In this document: positions 15,342 through 22,343 of the stretch, one piece after another
Position numbering within the stretch: the stretch's first letter is position 1
How the letters are laid out: each line of letters starts with the position of its first letter
NCBI GenBank assembly: GCA_027328825.1
Contig: DAHWTK010000009.1
Coordinates: 1 to 26,424, forward strand
Length of the DNA: 26,424 nt
Direction of reading: 5' to 3'
From: Nitrospirota bacterium
GTDB taxonomy: Bacteria > Nitrospirota > JACRHJ01
Made by a program: the position numbers and the translations under genes
The notes under the pieces: generated by a model
The model's input: only the letters and a program-made list of their open reading frames with translations
Database searches by the model: none
Told to the model about the DNA's origin: nothing

Positions 15342-15376
15342 AAAACGCCGTAGCCGCCTGGTTTATCAGGCGTTTT
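15342..15376 (-). promoter_or_regulatory. Alternative hairpins between oxidase subunit IV and ctaA
   Basis: On the minus strand two hairpins compete. The long one pairs AAAACGCC (15369-15376) with GGCGTTTT (15342-15349) and its last arm runs into a T-stretch, like a weak terminator. The short one, CGCCTG/CAGGCG with a 6-base loop (15367-15372 and 15355-15360), uses some of the same bases and excludes it. Such a pair could attenuate or stabilise the message between structural subunits and heme biosynthesis genes. I see no leader peptide or known aptamer. Confidence 0.5.
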
Positions 15377-15399
15377 AACCCATACATGGGACAGCCGCG

Positions 15400-15696
15400 T
15401 TACCTGAACAGCGCGTCCGTCAGGGTGCCCAGGATAAGAAGCGCAAGGAAACCCAGTGGCAGCAGGGCGAATGTCCAGACAAGCTTCTTCTCGGATTTCA
15501 GGTGCATGAAAAAAAGCGCCACAAGCGAGGCCTTGACTGAGGCGATGGTAAGCGCCACTACGGCGTTGAACAACCCGAGTTGTAGATAAGACACCGCCCA
15601 GGTAATAACCGTGAGGCAAAGAAGCGCCGCCCAGACAAAAATATACGTCCTGTATGCCCCCATTCCCTGTTCTTTAACCCGCGCCTGTTCGCTCAC
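15400..15696 (-). CDS. ctaF: Cytochrome c oxidase subunit IV (prokaryotic type)
   Basis: A 98-residue membrane protein with three hydrophobic segments (about 18-36, 43-62 and 72-94), the small accessory subunit of bacterial caa3/aa3 oxidases. 'ASVKASLVALFFMHLKSEKK' (about 51-70) is the family signature. The start is taken as GTG (15694-15696), 15 bases after the subunit III stop, because it gives the usual short polar N-terminus. The next ATG is 11 codons later. An imperfect direct repeat, TCTTTAACCCGCG at 15671-15683 and TCTTAACCCGCG at 15698-15709 (plus-strand reading), brackets the start codon. There is no strong Shine-Dalgarno, so coupling to subunit III translation is likely. Confidence 0.9.
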   Translation of the reverse strand: MSEQARVKEQGMGAYRTYIFVWAALLCLTVITWAVSYLQLGLFNAVVALTIASVKASLVALFFMHLKSEKKLVWTFALLPLGFLALLILGTLTDALFR

Positions 15697-15711
15697 GTCT
15701 TAACCCGCGTC

Positions 15712-16308
15712 TTATCCCATCAGGTACAGCATGGGGAAGAGATATATCCAAATGAGGTCTACAAAATGCCAGTAAATGCCCGAAATCTCGACCGGGACCG
15801 CATATTCGGTTGAGAAATCTCCCCGGGCAGTCCGTATGAGACAGTATGCGAGCGCGGACATTCCGGCCACGACGTGAAGGGCGTGTATGGCCGTCATCAC
15901 GTAATAGAGCGAGAAAAATATGTTCGTGCCGGGAAATTCCCCTCGCTCGAAATGCTCTTTATACTCGAAACCCTTTATCACCAGAAAGGCTCCGCCGAGT
16001 ATGAGGGTAACGACAAGGGCGACTTTCAGCACCCCCGCCTTTCCTCTCCTTATACCCGCGATGCCTATGGCGACGCTCAGGCTGCTGCATATAAGAACTA
16101 TCGTATTCGCAAAACCCATTATACGGTTAAGCCTTAAGTGCTGGGCGTAGAAAAGCTCCGGGTATTTTATCCTGAATATTGTATAAACCGTAAAGAGCGC
16201 GCCGAAGAGCAGGAGTTCCGTGGCAAGGAATGTCCAGATGCCGAGCTTCGATGTCTCCAGCACGAAAACGGGGTTTTTCTGCTCCCAGTCCTTTTCCGGT
16301 TCGCCCAT
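15712..16308 (-). CDS. ctaE: Cytochrome c oxidase subunit III
   Basis: A 198-residue membrane subunit with five hydrophobic helices, the short five-helix form common in bacterial caa3-type oxidases. Signatures are KLGIWTFLATELLLFGALFT near the N-terminus, 'FEYKEHFERGEFPGTNIFFS' mid-protein, 'MTAIHALHVVAGM', and the C-terminal 'GIYWHFVDLIWIYLFPMLYL', which is strongly conserved in the family. The start MGEPEKDWEQ shares one base with the subunit I stop (TGATG), so the proteins are translationally coupled. The frame is open upstream, but the extra 50 codons are antisense-like, charged and overlap subunit I. Subunit III stabilises the catalytic core and its proton uptake. Confidence 0.95.
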   Translation of the reverse strand: MGEPEKDWEQKNPVFVLETSKLGIWTFLATELLLFGALFTVYTIFRIKYPELFYAQHLRLNRIMGFANTIVLICSSLSVAIGIAGIRRGKAGVLKVALVVTLILGGAFLVIKGFEYKEHFERGEFPGTNIFFSLYYVMTAIHALHVVAGMSALAYCLIRTARGDFSTEYAVPVEISGIYWHFVDLIWIYLFPMLYLMG

Positions 16309-17885
16309 CACTCTTCCCTTTTCGGATAACTGTACGGCCAGTCGGTTATAACCGGTATCTCGCTGAAGTTCTCTGTCGGCGGTGGAGACGGCACTTGCCA
16401 TTCGAGCGTGCGCCCGCCCCAGGGGTTGGGCGGGGCCTTTTCGCCTTTTTTGAGGCATCTGATGAAATTATAGAACATTATCACAATGCCGGCCGCAAGT
16501 ATCCAGGAGCCTACCGTGGATATTATGTGCTCGGTCTGAAACCTGGGCGGATAGGTGGCCCATCTGCGCGGCATCCCGCGCATACCGAGTATGAACATGT
16601 TGAAGAACGTTACGAAGAAACCCACGAATACCAGCGCCCAGGCGACCTTGGCCGTCTTCTCGTTCAACATCTTCCCGGTCATCTTGGGATACCAGTAGTG
16701 AAGTCCCGCGAATAGCCCCATGACTGTCCCGCCCATCATCGTGTAATGGAAGTGCGCCACGACAAAATACGTATCGTGCAGAGGAACGTCCGTGGCCAGC
16801 GCGCCAAGGAACGGCCCCGTTAGCCCCCCTATGATGAAGGAGAAAATAAATGTCAGCGCATATATCATGGGCGTATCGAGATGAATCGACCCTTTGTACA
16901 TAGTCGCTATCCAGTTGAAGACTTTAATGCCGGTCGGGACTGCGACTGAGAACGTGAAGAAAGAGAAGAATATGTCCGCGGCGTTGGACATCCCCGCAAC
17001 GAACATGTGATGGCCCCAGACGAGAAAACCCGAGAAGGCGATGGCGAGAGAGGAATAGGCTATCGCCTTGTAGCCGAATATGGGCTTCCTGGAGAATACC
17101 GGTATTATCTCGCTTATAATGCCCATCGCGGGTAGTATCATGACGTATACGGCGGGGTGCGAATAGAACCAGAAAAAATGTTGGAAAAGGAGCGGGTCTC
17201 CGCCCTTGGCAGGGTCAAAAAAACCTATGCCGAAAATCCTCTCCGCCACCAGGAGTATGAACGTCATGCCGACAACCGGCGTGGCGATTATGTTTATTAT
17301 GCTGGTCGCATAAATGCCCCAGATAAAAAGCGGGAGCCGAAACCACGTCATTCCCGGCGCGCGGAGCCTGTGTATGGTAACGATGAAGTTAAGCGCGGTT
17401 AATATCGTGGACATGCCCATCAGGAATATTCCGCCGACAAGTATGGTAACGGCTGCGGCGGTCCTCGCGGAATATGGAGTGTAAAATGTCCAGCCTGTGT
17501 CAATAGGATGGGAGAAGGAGGCGATTACGACAAGGACGCCCGCCCCGAAAAGCCAGACACTGAAGAGATTAAGCCTCGGGAACGCAACGTCCCTAGCGCC
17601 GATTAAAAGCGGAACGAAAAAATTCCCGAGCGCGGATGGTATGATGGGGATGACAAAAAGGAATATCATAATCACCCCGTGCAGGGTGAACATCTCATTA
17701 TAAGTCTGGCTGGACATCAGCCAGTTGTTGGGCCTCAGGAGTTCCAGCCGCACGAGCAGGCCGAACACCCCGCCGACCAGGAAAAAGAAGAGGATTATGC
17801 ACAGATACATAATCCCTATCCGTTTGTGGTCGAGCGTGAATATCCACGAGGAAAGGCCTCGGGTCTCGTTTAAGTAATTTTTCAT
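16308..17885 (-). CDS. ctaD: Cytochrome c oxidase subunit I, A2-type heme-copper oxidase
   Basis: The catalytic subunit that reduces oxygen at the heme a3-CuB centre and pumps protons. It has 525 residues and about 12 helices. Metal ligands are visible: H69 (TLHGVIMI), H243 of the CuB site with cross-linked Y247 (YSHPAVY), the HH pair 292-293 (WGHHMF), and H378/H380 (VVAHFHY). K321 in PTGIKVFNW is the K-channel lysine, and D99 in IGARDVAFPR is the D-channel entrance. The usual D-channel glutamate (HPEVY) is absent: the sequence reads Y241-S242-H-P-A-V-Y, the Tyr-Ser arrangement of the A2 subfamily. Start and stop overlap subunits II (4 bases) and III (1 base). Heme A supply comes from ctaA/ctaB downstream. 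Confidence 0.98.
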   Translation of the reverse strand: MKNYLNETRGLSSWIFTLDHKRIGIMYLCIILFFFLVGGVFGLLVRLELLRPNNWLMSSQTYNEMFTLHGVIMIFLFVIPIIPSALGNFFVPLLIGARDVAFPRLNLFSVWLFGAGVLVVIASFSHPIDTGWTFYTPYSARTAAAVTILVGGIFLMGMSTILTALNFIVTIHRLRAPGMTWFRLPLFIWGIYATSIINIIATPVVGMTFILLVAERIFGIGFFDPAKGGDPLLFQHFFWFYSHPAVYVMILPAMGIISEIIPVFSRKPIFGYKAIAYSSLAIAFSGFLVWGHHMFVAGMSNAADIFFSFFTFSVAVPTGIKVFNWIATMYKGSIHLDTPMIYALTFIFSFIIGGLTGPFLGALATDVPLHDTYFVVAHFHYTMMGGTVMGLFAGLHYWYPKMTGKMLNEKTAKVAWALVFVGFFVTFFNMFILGMRGMPRRWATYPPRFQTEHIISTVGSWILAAGIVIMFYNFIRCLKKGEKAPPNPWGGRTLEWQVPSPPPTENFSEIPVITDWPYSYPKREE

Positions 17886-18826
17886 TTCAGACTCTTAATA
17901 TAAGCTATCACGGCTGTTATCTCGTTGTTTTTTATTATGCCCTTGAATGTCGGCATGACTTTGGGAAATCCCTTGACGGTCGTCGCCGCAGGGTCGAGTA
18001 TCTTGGTCCTGATGTAATTATCGTCGGCTGTGACCGTCTTCCCGCTCTCAAGCAGCACGCGGCTCCCATACAGGTTTTTCCATGTAGGCCCGACCTTCAC
18101 ACTGCCGTCGGTTGAGTGGCAGGCGAGACATCCGAGCCTCTGCACCACCGCCTTCCCCTCGTCCGCAAGCGGCAGCACCTTCTCGGCGCTCGCCGTCTCC
18201 TGGCGGTACCACTGCTGATACTGCGCCCGGGGCATGACGATGAGTTTCGCCCGCATCTGCGAATGGCCCACGCCGCAGTATTGCGTGCAGAATATGTCGT
18301 AGCTTCCGGGGTTTGCCGCCCGCAGCCACACGTACGTGTACCTGCCCGGGACTGCATCCTGCTTTATGCGGAAGGCGGGCAGATAAAAACCGTGCAGGAC
18401 GTCCGCGGATGTCAGGTTAAACTTTACCGCCTGGCCCACCGGCACCCGGACTTCGTTTATGGACTTCCGCCCGTCCGGATACTGGAACTGGTAGAGCCAC
18501 TGCCTTGCCGTTACGTTTATCTCCTCGGCGTTCTTCGGCACCGTGCGCATATTTTCCCAGACCGTATATCCATAGAAGAAAATGGCCGCGACCGCAAGGC
18601 TCGGCACACCTATCCATATCCCTTCCAGAAAACGGTTTGTTATGACCGAGGATGTGGCCATATCCGGCTGGCCCTTCCTGTGCCGGTATTTTATAACGAA
18701 ATATATCAGCGCGCCCTGTGTTGTGACGAAGAAAAACGCGGTAATGACGAGGATAAAGATGAATACGTTGTCCACTTCCGTGGCCACGTGCGAAGCGGCT
18801 CCGAAGGCCATCGGGACGTTATTCAT
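17882..18826 (-). CDS. ctaC: Cytochrome c oxidase subunit II with fused cytochrome c (caa3)
   Basis: A 314-residue electron-entry subunit. Two N-terminal membrane helices (about 19-45 and 68-90) anchor a periplasmic cupredoxin domain. The CuA ligands are H145 (DVLHGF), C180, C184, H188 and M191 (CTQYCGVGHSQM). A C-terminal class I cytochrome c domain follows, with C233-L-A-C236-H237 for heme c and M291 (KVMPTF) as the likely sixth ligand. This fusion defines a caa3-type oxidase that can take electrons from soluble cytochrome c or directly from a complex III-type donor. There is no clear cleavable signal or lipobox at the N-terminus. The gene overlaps the SCO stop by 8 bases and the subunit I start by 4. 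Confidence 0.97.
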   Translation of the reverse strand: MNNVPMAFGAASHVATEVDNVFIFILVITAFFFVTTQGALIYFVIKYRHRKGQPDMATSSVITNRFLEGIWIGVPSLAVAAIFFYGYTVWENMRTVPKNAEEINVTARQWLYQFQYPDGRKSINEVRVPVGQAVKFNLTSADVLHGFYLPAFRIKQDAVPGRYTYVWLRAANPGSYDIFCTQYCGVGHSQMRAKLIVMPRAQYQQWYRQETASAEKVLPLADEGKAVVQRLGCLACHSTDGSVKVGPTWKNLYGSRVLLESGKTVTADDNYIRTKILDPAATTVKGFPKVMPTFKGIIKNNEITAVIAYIKSLK

Positions 18827-19658
18827 CCGTCTTTCTCCTCCGCCCCGTAAGCCAGAGGATGCCGAAAATGGCCGCCAGGCTGAGTATCGTGAAACCGCCG
18901 ATGAGCTTTGCGACGTTTAGCGCAAGGAGCTGGTATTTCTTGCCTGCGGGGTCGTAGTGATAGCAGAAAAGAAACAGCCTGTTCAGCACCTCCGACGCCC
19001 CGATTTTTCCTTTTGACGCCTCGATAAGCGCAAGCCTCAAGTCCCTGGGAGAGTAGGTTACGCCGTAGAGATATCTCGATACCTTGCCGCCGGGAGCTAG
19101 CACTACAAGCACGGAGGGATGTGCGAAATTGTCCGGGCCGAGTTTTTTAAAATGGAACCCGACGGAGTCCGTAAGCGCCCGAATGTTCTGCTCGTCCCCC
19201 AGCAGGAACGGCCACCAGGAACGGGCGTCCTTGTATTGCGAGAGCATCCTGTACGTCTCTTCGGCCCTGTCGCGCGCGTCCGGCAGAGTGCCATCCGAAT
19301 TGATGCTTACAGTCAGGAGCTTGAAGTCCTTGCCCGGCGTGATACCGCCAATCCGTTCCATCGTCCGGGCGAGGTTATTCAGGATTATCGGGCAGAGCAT
19401 GGGACACTCGTAGTAGTTGAGTGTCAGGAGCACGGGTTTGTCCTTGAGATAATCGCCGAGCCTGAAAGGCCTGCCCATCTCGTCTCTGAACACCAGCCCT
19501 TCGGGTATGGTCGAACCCAGTTTCTCGTCCACCTTCGAGTATTTCAGTATCTCGTTCTGCTCGGCCTGGGTCTCGAATACCCCATGGGCTTTCGCATATG
19601 CGGGCATGAGGGCGCAGACGGCGGCTATGAATATGACGGCGCGCAGCACGAATTTCAT
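18819..19658 (-). CDS. SCO1/SenC-type copper chaperone
   Basis: A thioredoxin-fold protein that delivers copper to the CuA site of the oxidase. The chosen start MKFVLRAVIFIAAVCALMPA gives 279 residues with a Sec signal peptide ending near AYAKAHG. An ATG 65 codons further upstream would place non-family sequence before the signal and run into marC. Copper ligands are C85 and C89 (YECPMLCP) and H180 (NFAHPSV). Unlike the shortest SCO proteins, it ends with a membrane helix (about 247-270) and RRRKTDE, so the domain is anchored at its C-terminus outside the inner membrane. 'FCYHYDP' (about 230-236) precedes it. It is first in the oxidase operon. An extended -10 lies 7 bases before the ATG and there is no Shine-Dalgarno. 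Confidence 0.92.
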   Translation of the reverse strand: MKFVLRAVIFIAAVCALMPAYAKAHGVFETQAEQNEILKYSKVDEKLGSTIPEGLVFRDEMGRPFRLGDYLKDKPVLLTLNYYECPMLCPIILNNLARTMERIGGITPGKDFKLLTVSINSDGTLPDARDRAEETYRMLSQYKDARSWWPFLLGDEQNIRALTDSVGFHFKKLGPDNFAHPSVLVVLAPGGKVSRYLYGVTYSPRDLRLALIEASKGKIGASEVLNRLFLFCYHYDPAGKKYQLLALNVAKLIGGFTILSLAAIFGILWLTGRRRKTDE

Positions 19659-19665
19659 AAATGAA

Positions 19666-19674
19666 AGTATAGCA
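19666..19674 (-). promoter_or_regulatory. Extended -10 promoter of the oxidase operon, probably leaderless
   Basis: On the minus strand TGCTATACT forms an extended -10 (TGnTATACT) ending exactly 7 bases before the SCO ATG. A weak -35 (CCGTCA) lies 17 bases further upstream. The gap holds no ribosome-binding site. Start-site position and spacing predict a leaderless transcript for the whole SCO-ctaCDEFAB operon. Confidence 0.55.
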
Positions 19675-19696
19675 AAAGGAATCTTTTCTGACGGGA

Positions 19697-20332
19697 TTAT
19701 TTTGTCAGGGTCGGGAAAATCTGGGCCAGGCCGCCGGTGATAAGTTCCACGGAGATAGCCGCGAGCAGAAGTCCCATGAGGCGCGTTACGACGTTTATAG
19801 CCGTTCTGCTCATGACGCGGCTTACCTTGGCTGCCGCGCGAAGGATCACCCATGTCAGCAAGGCTACAAGCAGGCAGATGAATACTATGATAGCGATGTG
19901 CAGGGGTTCATAAGGGGACTGCGAATAGACTATTACAGCCGAGATTGCGCCTGGGCCGGCAAGAAGCGGCATGGCTATCGGCACGACCGCTATGCTTTTT
20001 TTCTCCTCCGCCTCCTGGTATTCTTCCGCCGTCTGCCGCGCCGGGGCATAACGCGCCTGCATCATGGACACCGCCATGAGGAGTATTATTATCCCGCCGC
20101 CTATCTTGAAAGAGCCGATGCTGATGCCGAAGAATCCGAGGATAATCCTGCCGAAAAGGGCCGAACCGGCAAGTATCGCCCCAACGGAAAGGCCGGTTAC
20201 GCGGGCAATGTTCTTCCTCTCGCTATCGGCCATGCCCTCGGTCAGGCCCACGAGTATCGGTATGGCCCCAACAGGGTCTACTATCGAGACGAGCGCGGTG
20301 AAAATTTTTATGTATTCGGTGAGGGGAAGCAT
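19697..20332 (-). CDS. MarC family integral membrane protein
   Basis: A 211-residue protein with six hydrophobic segments. It has the MarC/NAAT signature near the N-terminus, 'IFTALVSIVDPVGAIPI', and a conserved middle, 'VVPIAMPLLAGPGAISAVIV'. The family was once linked to multiple antibiotic resistance, but its transport role is unproven. The true start is the ATG at 20332 (MLPLTEYIKI), with AAGG about 8 bases upstream. The frame stays open 60 codons further, but that part translates the dispersed repeat at 20347-20422 (including SRESGNPG) and overlaps the HD gene. It is probably co-transcribed with the HD gene upstream; the SCO promoter lies just after its stop. Confidence 0.9.
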   Translation of the reverse strand: MLPLTEYIKIFTALVSIVDPVGAIPILVGLTEGMADSERKNIARVTGLSVGAILAGSALFGRIILGFFGISIGSFKIGGGIIILLMAVSMMQARYAPARQTAEEYQEAEEKKSIAVVPIAMPLLAGPGAISAVIVYSQSPYEPLHIAIIVFICLLVALLTWVILRAAAKVSRVMSRTAINVVTRLMGLLLAAISVELITGGLAQIFPTLTK

Positions 20333-20346
20333 TAGTGGGGCCTTGA

Positions 20347-20422
20347 TGTCATTCTGAACGGAGTAAAGAATCCGCCTTTGAGTTATTGAAATTCCCGGAT
20401 TCCCGCTTTCGCGGGAATGGCA
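20347..20422. repeat. Dispersed intergenic repeat with 'SRESGNPG' hairpin
   Basis: TGTCATTCTGAACGGAG begins at 20347 and continues through AAGAATCC to 20373. After about 25 bases comes a perfect 8-bp hairpin, ATTCCCGC-TTTC-GCGGGAAT (20399-20418), followed by GGCA. Both halves resemble well-known intergenic repeats found in many copies in Deltaproteobacteria and related phyla. The hairpin's translation in one frame gives SRESGNPG, a frequent annotation artefact. It fills the gap between the HD gene and marC. Without a T-run it is not an obvious terminator but may stabilise or process the message. Confidence 0.75.
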
Positions 20423-20423
20423 G

Positions 20424-21020
20424 TCAACTAATTCCGAACTTCGCCGCCCAACGGTCGAAGGTCTTAAGGGACCGTTCGCCGAAGGCCGCGACCATCTCCC
20501 GCGCCTCCGCAAGGCTCTGCTCTGTCAGCATCCTCTCCGGCGTCACCGGGAAGAACTTGTCCGCGAAGGCGATTATCTCCTCTTCCGTCGTAATCGGCAT
20601 CATCTCCCTCTCCGGAACGGGCAGGTGGGCCGCGCGTATCTCCGAGAGCTTAAGTCCGCAGCCGACGTGCCGCTCGCAGACAAGCGCGTGCAGGGGATAG
20701 CCTTCGTCTTCGAGGAGCTGCCTGCCCAGGTATCCGTGGGCGATGTACGGATAGCTTCCGGCGCAGCCAAGGTGCGGAGAGTCGCACATGAAAATGCCGA
20801 TGTCGTGGAGGAGCGCCGCCTCTTCGATGAATATCATCTCCGGCGGGAGCCAATGCACCGCCTTTGCGATTGCGAGGGCCTTGTCCGCCACCATACGCCC
20901 GTGCAGGATTATATATTCGTAGGATTTAGTGCCGGGGGTGTAGTATTTTTCTATAATGGCAATCGGGTCTGGTCGTGTCTTCGAGTTGCGCCCGGTAACG
21001 TCTTGTATGGAGTTGGCCAT
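20424..21020 (-). CDS. HD-domain metal-dependent phosphohydrolase family protein
   Basis: A 198-residue single-domain HD protein. The metal-binding set is visible: H40 (ILHGRMV), H72-D73 (ALLHDIGIF), H95 (YIAHGYLG), H118 (CERHVGCG) and D154 (AFADKF). This is the six-histidine-like pattern of small HD hydrolases in the TIGR00295-type group. Such proteins hydrolyse phosphate esters or nucleotides, but the substrate is not predictable from sequence. Start: GGAG lies 4 bases before the ATG. It follows pgk with a 69-base gap that contains a strong palindrome. No nucleotide-cyclase or GGDEF partner is present, so second-messenger turnover should not be assumed. Confidence 0.85.
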   Translation of the reverse strand: MANSIQDVTGRNSKTRPDPIAIIEKYYTPGTKSYEYIILHGRMVADKALAIAKAVHWLPPEMIFIEEAALLHDIGIFMCDSPHLGCAGSYPYIAHGYLGRQLLEDEGYPLHALVCERHVGCGLKLSEIRAAHLPVPEREMMPITTEEEIIAFADKFFPVTPERMLTEQSLAEAREMVAAFGERSLKTFDRWAAKFGIS

Positions 21021-21053
21021 TTTTCTCCGGTCATAACTCCCCCGGCTTCGCCT

Positions 21054-21087
21054 CCCCCTCTTAACTTAAGAGGGGGATAAGAGGGGG
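21054..21087. repeat. Perfect palindrome downstream of pgk
   Basis: CCCCCTCTTAA (21054-21064), one C, then TTAAGAGGGGG (21066-21076) form an 11-bp perfect inverted repeat with a one-base centre. TAAGAGGGGG is repeated again directly after it (21078-21087). The unit is of the type dispersed in GC-rich genomes. It lies 2 bases past the pgk stop codon and could terminate or protect the gapA-pgk message, but it lacks a T-run. Confidence 0.65.
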
Positions 21088-21089
21088 TG

Positions 21090-22286
21090 TTACTTTCCCG
21101 CCTTTTCCGTCAGGGATGCAAGGCCCGGAAGCTCTTTGCCTTCCAGGAGCTCGAGCGACGCCCCTCCGCCGGTGGAGATAAACGACATGTTCTCGGATTC
21201 TCCGGCCTTGTGGACGGCAAGGTCCGTGTCTCCGCCGCCGACAATCGACAGAGCATATGAGTCTGCGACGGCGTGCGCAACGGCTGTCGTGCCCCTGGAA
21301 TATGCGTCCATCTCGAATACGCCCATAGGGCCGTTCCATATTATAGTCTTGGCATTCGAGAGCGCCTCCGAGAAAAGCTTTACGGATGCCGGACCGATGT
21401 CGAGCGCCCGCCAGCCCCTCGGTATCTCCTGGGACGTGACAATTTTTGTCTCGGAACCTGCCTCCATTGTCTGCGCGACAACGCCATCCACCGGCAGATA
21501 GAATTTTACGCCTCGCTCCTTGGCCTTCAGGCGTATCTGGTTTGCGACATCGAGCATCCCTTCCTCGACCATCGAATCCCCGACTTCGTAACCCATCGCC
21601 TTTATGAACGTGAAAGCCATGCCGCCGCCTATGATGACCTTGTCCACCTTGTCCTGGAGGTTCTCGATAACGCCGATCTTGCCTGAGACCTTCGCCCCGC
21701 CGAGGATTGCCACAAACGGGCGGACGGGGTTCGCCACGGCGCCCTGGAGGTAGTCCACCTCGCGTTTCAGGAGAAAGCCGGCGACGGATTTATCGACGTA
21801 ATGCGTTATGCCCTCCGTGGAGGCGTGGGCGCGGTGCGCCGTTCCGAATGCGTCGTTTACATAATAATCGCAAAGAGACGCGAGCTTTTTTGCAAACGCC
21901 GGGTCGTTCTTTTCCTCTTCGATGTGGAAGCGCAGGTTTTCGAGCAGTACGACATCTCCCGGCTTCATCCTCGAAACCGCTTCCTCCGTCTCCGGGCCTG
22001 TGCAGTCCTTGAGGAATATTACCTCACGGTCGAGCAGACGCTGGAGTCTCTTGGCCACGGGGAGCAGGCTGTATTTCGCGTCCGGCTTCCCCTTGGGGCG
22101 GCCCAGGTGCGAGGCCAGGATTATCATGGCCCCGCCGTCTATAGCGTAGTTTATGGTGGGCAGCGCCGAACGGATTCGCGTGTCGTCGGTTATATTCTGG
22201 TTCTCGTCGAGCGGGACGTTGAAGTCCACGCGTATGAAGAGCCGCTTGTTTTTAATATCCAGGTCTTCGATGGTCATCTTGTTCAT
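21090..22286 (-). CDS. pgk: Phosphoglycerate kinase
   Basis: Glycolytic/gluconeogenic enzyme transferring phosphate between 1,3-bisphosphoglycerate and ADP. It has 398 residues from MNKMTIEDLDI. I chose this ATG because GGGGGTG lies about 7 bases upstream. The ATG three codons later and a longer upstream start that adds 12 unrelated residues are less likely. Signatures include KRLFIRVDFNVPLDENQNI near the start, 'LASHLGRPKG', 'LLENLRFHIEEEKNDPAFAK', 'AILGGAKVSGKIGVIENL' and the C-terminal nucleotide-binding 'IVGGGDTDLAVHKAG' and 'FISTGGGASLELLEGKELPG'. It follows gapA by 57 bases with a hairpin between, in the classical gapA-pgk order. No tpiA follows in this window. Confidence 0.98.
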   Translation of the reverse strand: MNKMTIEDLDIKNKRLFIRVDFNVPLDENQNITDDTRIRSALPTINYAIDGGAMIILASHLGRPKGKPDAKYSLLPVAKRLQRLLDREVIFLKDCTGPETEEAVSRMKPGDVVLLENLRFHIEEEKNDPAFAKKLASLCDYYVNDAFGTAHRAHASTEGITHYVDKSVAGFLLKREVDYLQGAVANPVRPFVAILGGAKVSGKIGVIENLQDKVDKVIIGGGMAFTFIKAMGYEVGDSMVEEGMLDVANQIRLKAKERGVKFYLPVDGVVAQTMEAGSETKIVTSQEIPRGWRALDIGPASVKLFSEALSNAKTIIWNGPMGVFEMDAYSRGTTAVAHAVADSYALSIVGGGDTDLAVHKAGESENMSFISTGGGASLELLEGKELPGLASLTEKAGK

Positions 22287-22314
22287 GCGCGTACACCCCC
22301 AATTCAAAATACAT

Positions 22315-22336
22315 GGGCGCAATATAAAATGCGCCC
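22315..22336. repeat. Hairpin in the gapA-pgk gap
   Basis: A perfect 7-bp inverted repeat, GGGCGCA/TGCGCCC (22315-22321 and 22330-22336), with an 8-base AT-rich loop, sits between the gapA stop and the pgk ribosome-binding site. In gapA-pgk operons of other bacteria such hairpins take part in message processing that sets gapA above pgk; here that is an inference. There is no T-run, so full termination is unlikely. Confidence 0.6.
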
Positions 22337-22343
22337 TTACTGA

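Noticed and set aside
16309..16458. A 50-residue N-terminal extension of oxidase subunit III.
   Set aside because: It lies wholly inside the subunit I coding region and is not family-like. The TGATG junction gives the correct start.
19659..19853. A 65-residue N-terminal extension of the SCO protein.
   Set aside because: It would put charged, non-conserved sequence ahead of an obvious Sec signal peptide, and it overlaps marC.
20333..20512. A 60-residue N-terminal extension of MarC containing SRESGNPG.
   Set aside because: It translates a dispersed repeat and antisense-like sequence overlapping the HD gene. The inner ATG gives the normal MarC start.
20424..21020. The HD protein as a cyclic di-AMP phosphodiesterase paired with the riboswitch.
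   Set aside because: The protein lacks the membrane and 7TM-HD layout of PgpH-type enzymes and lies 10 kb away. Small HD proteins have many substrates.
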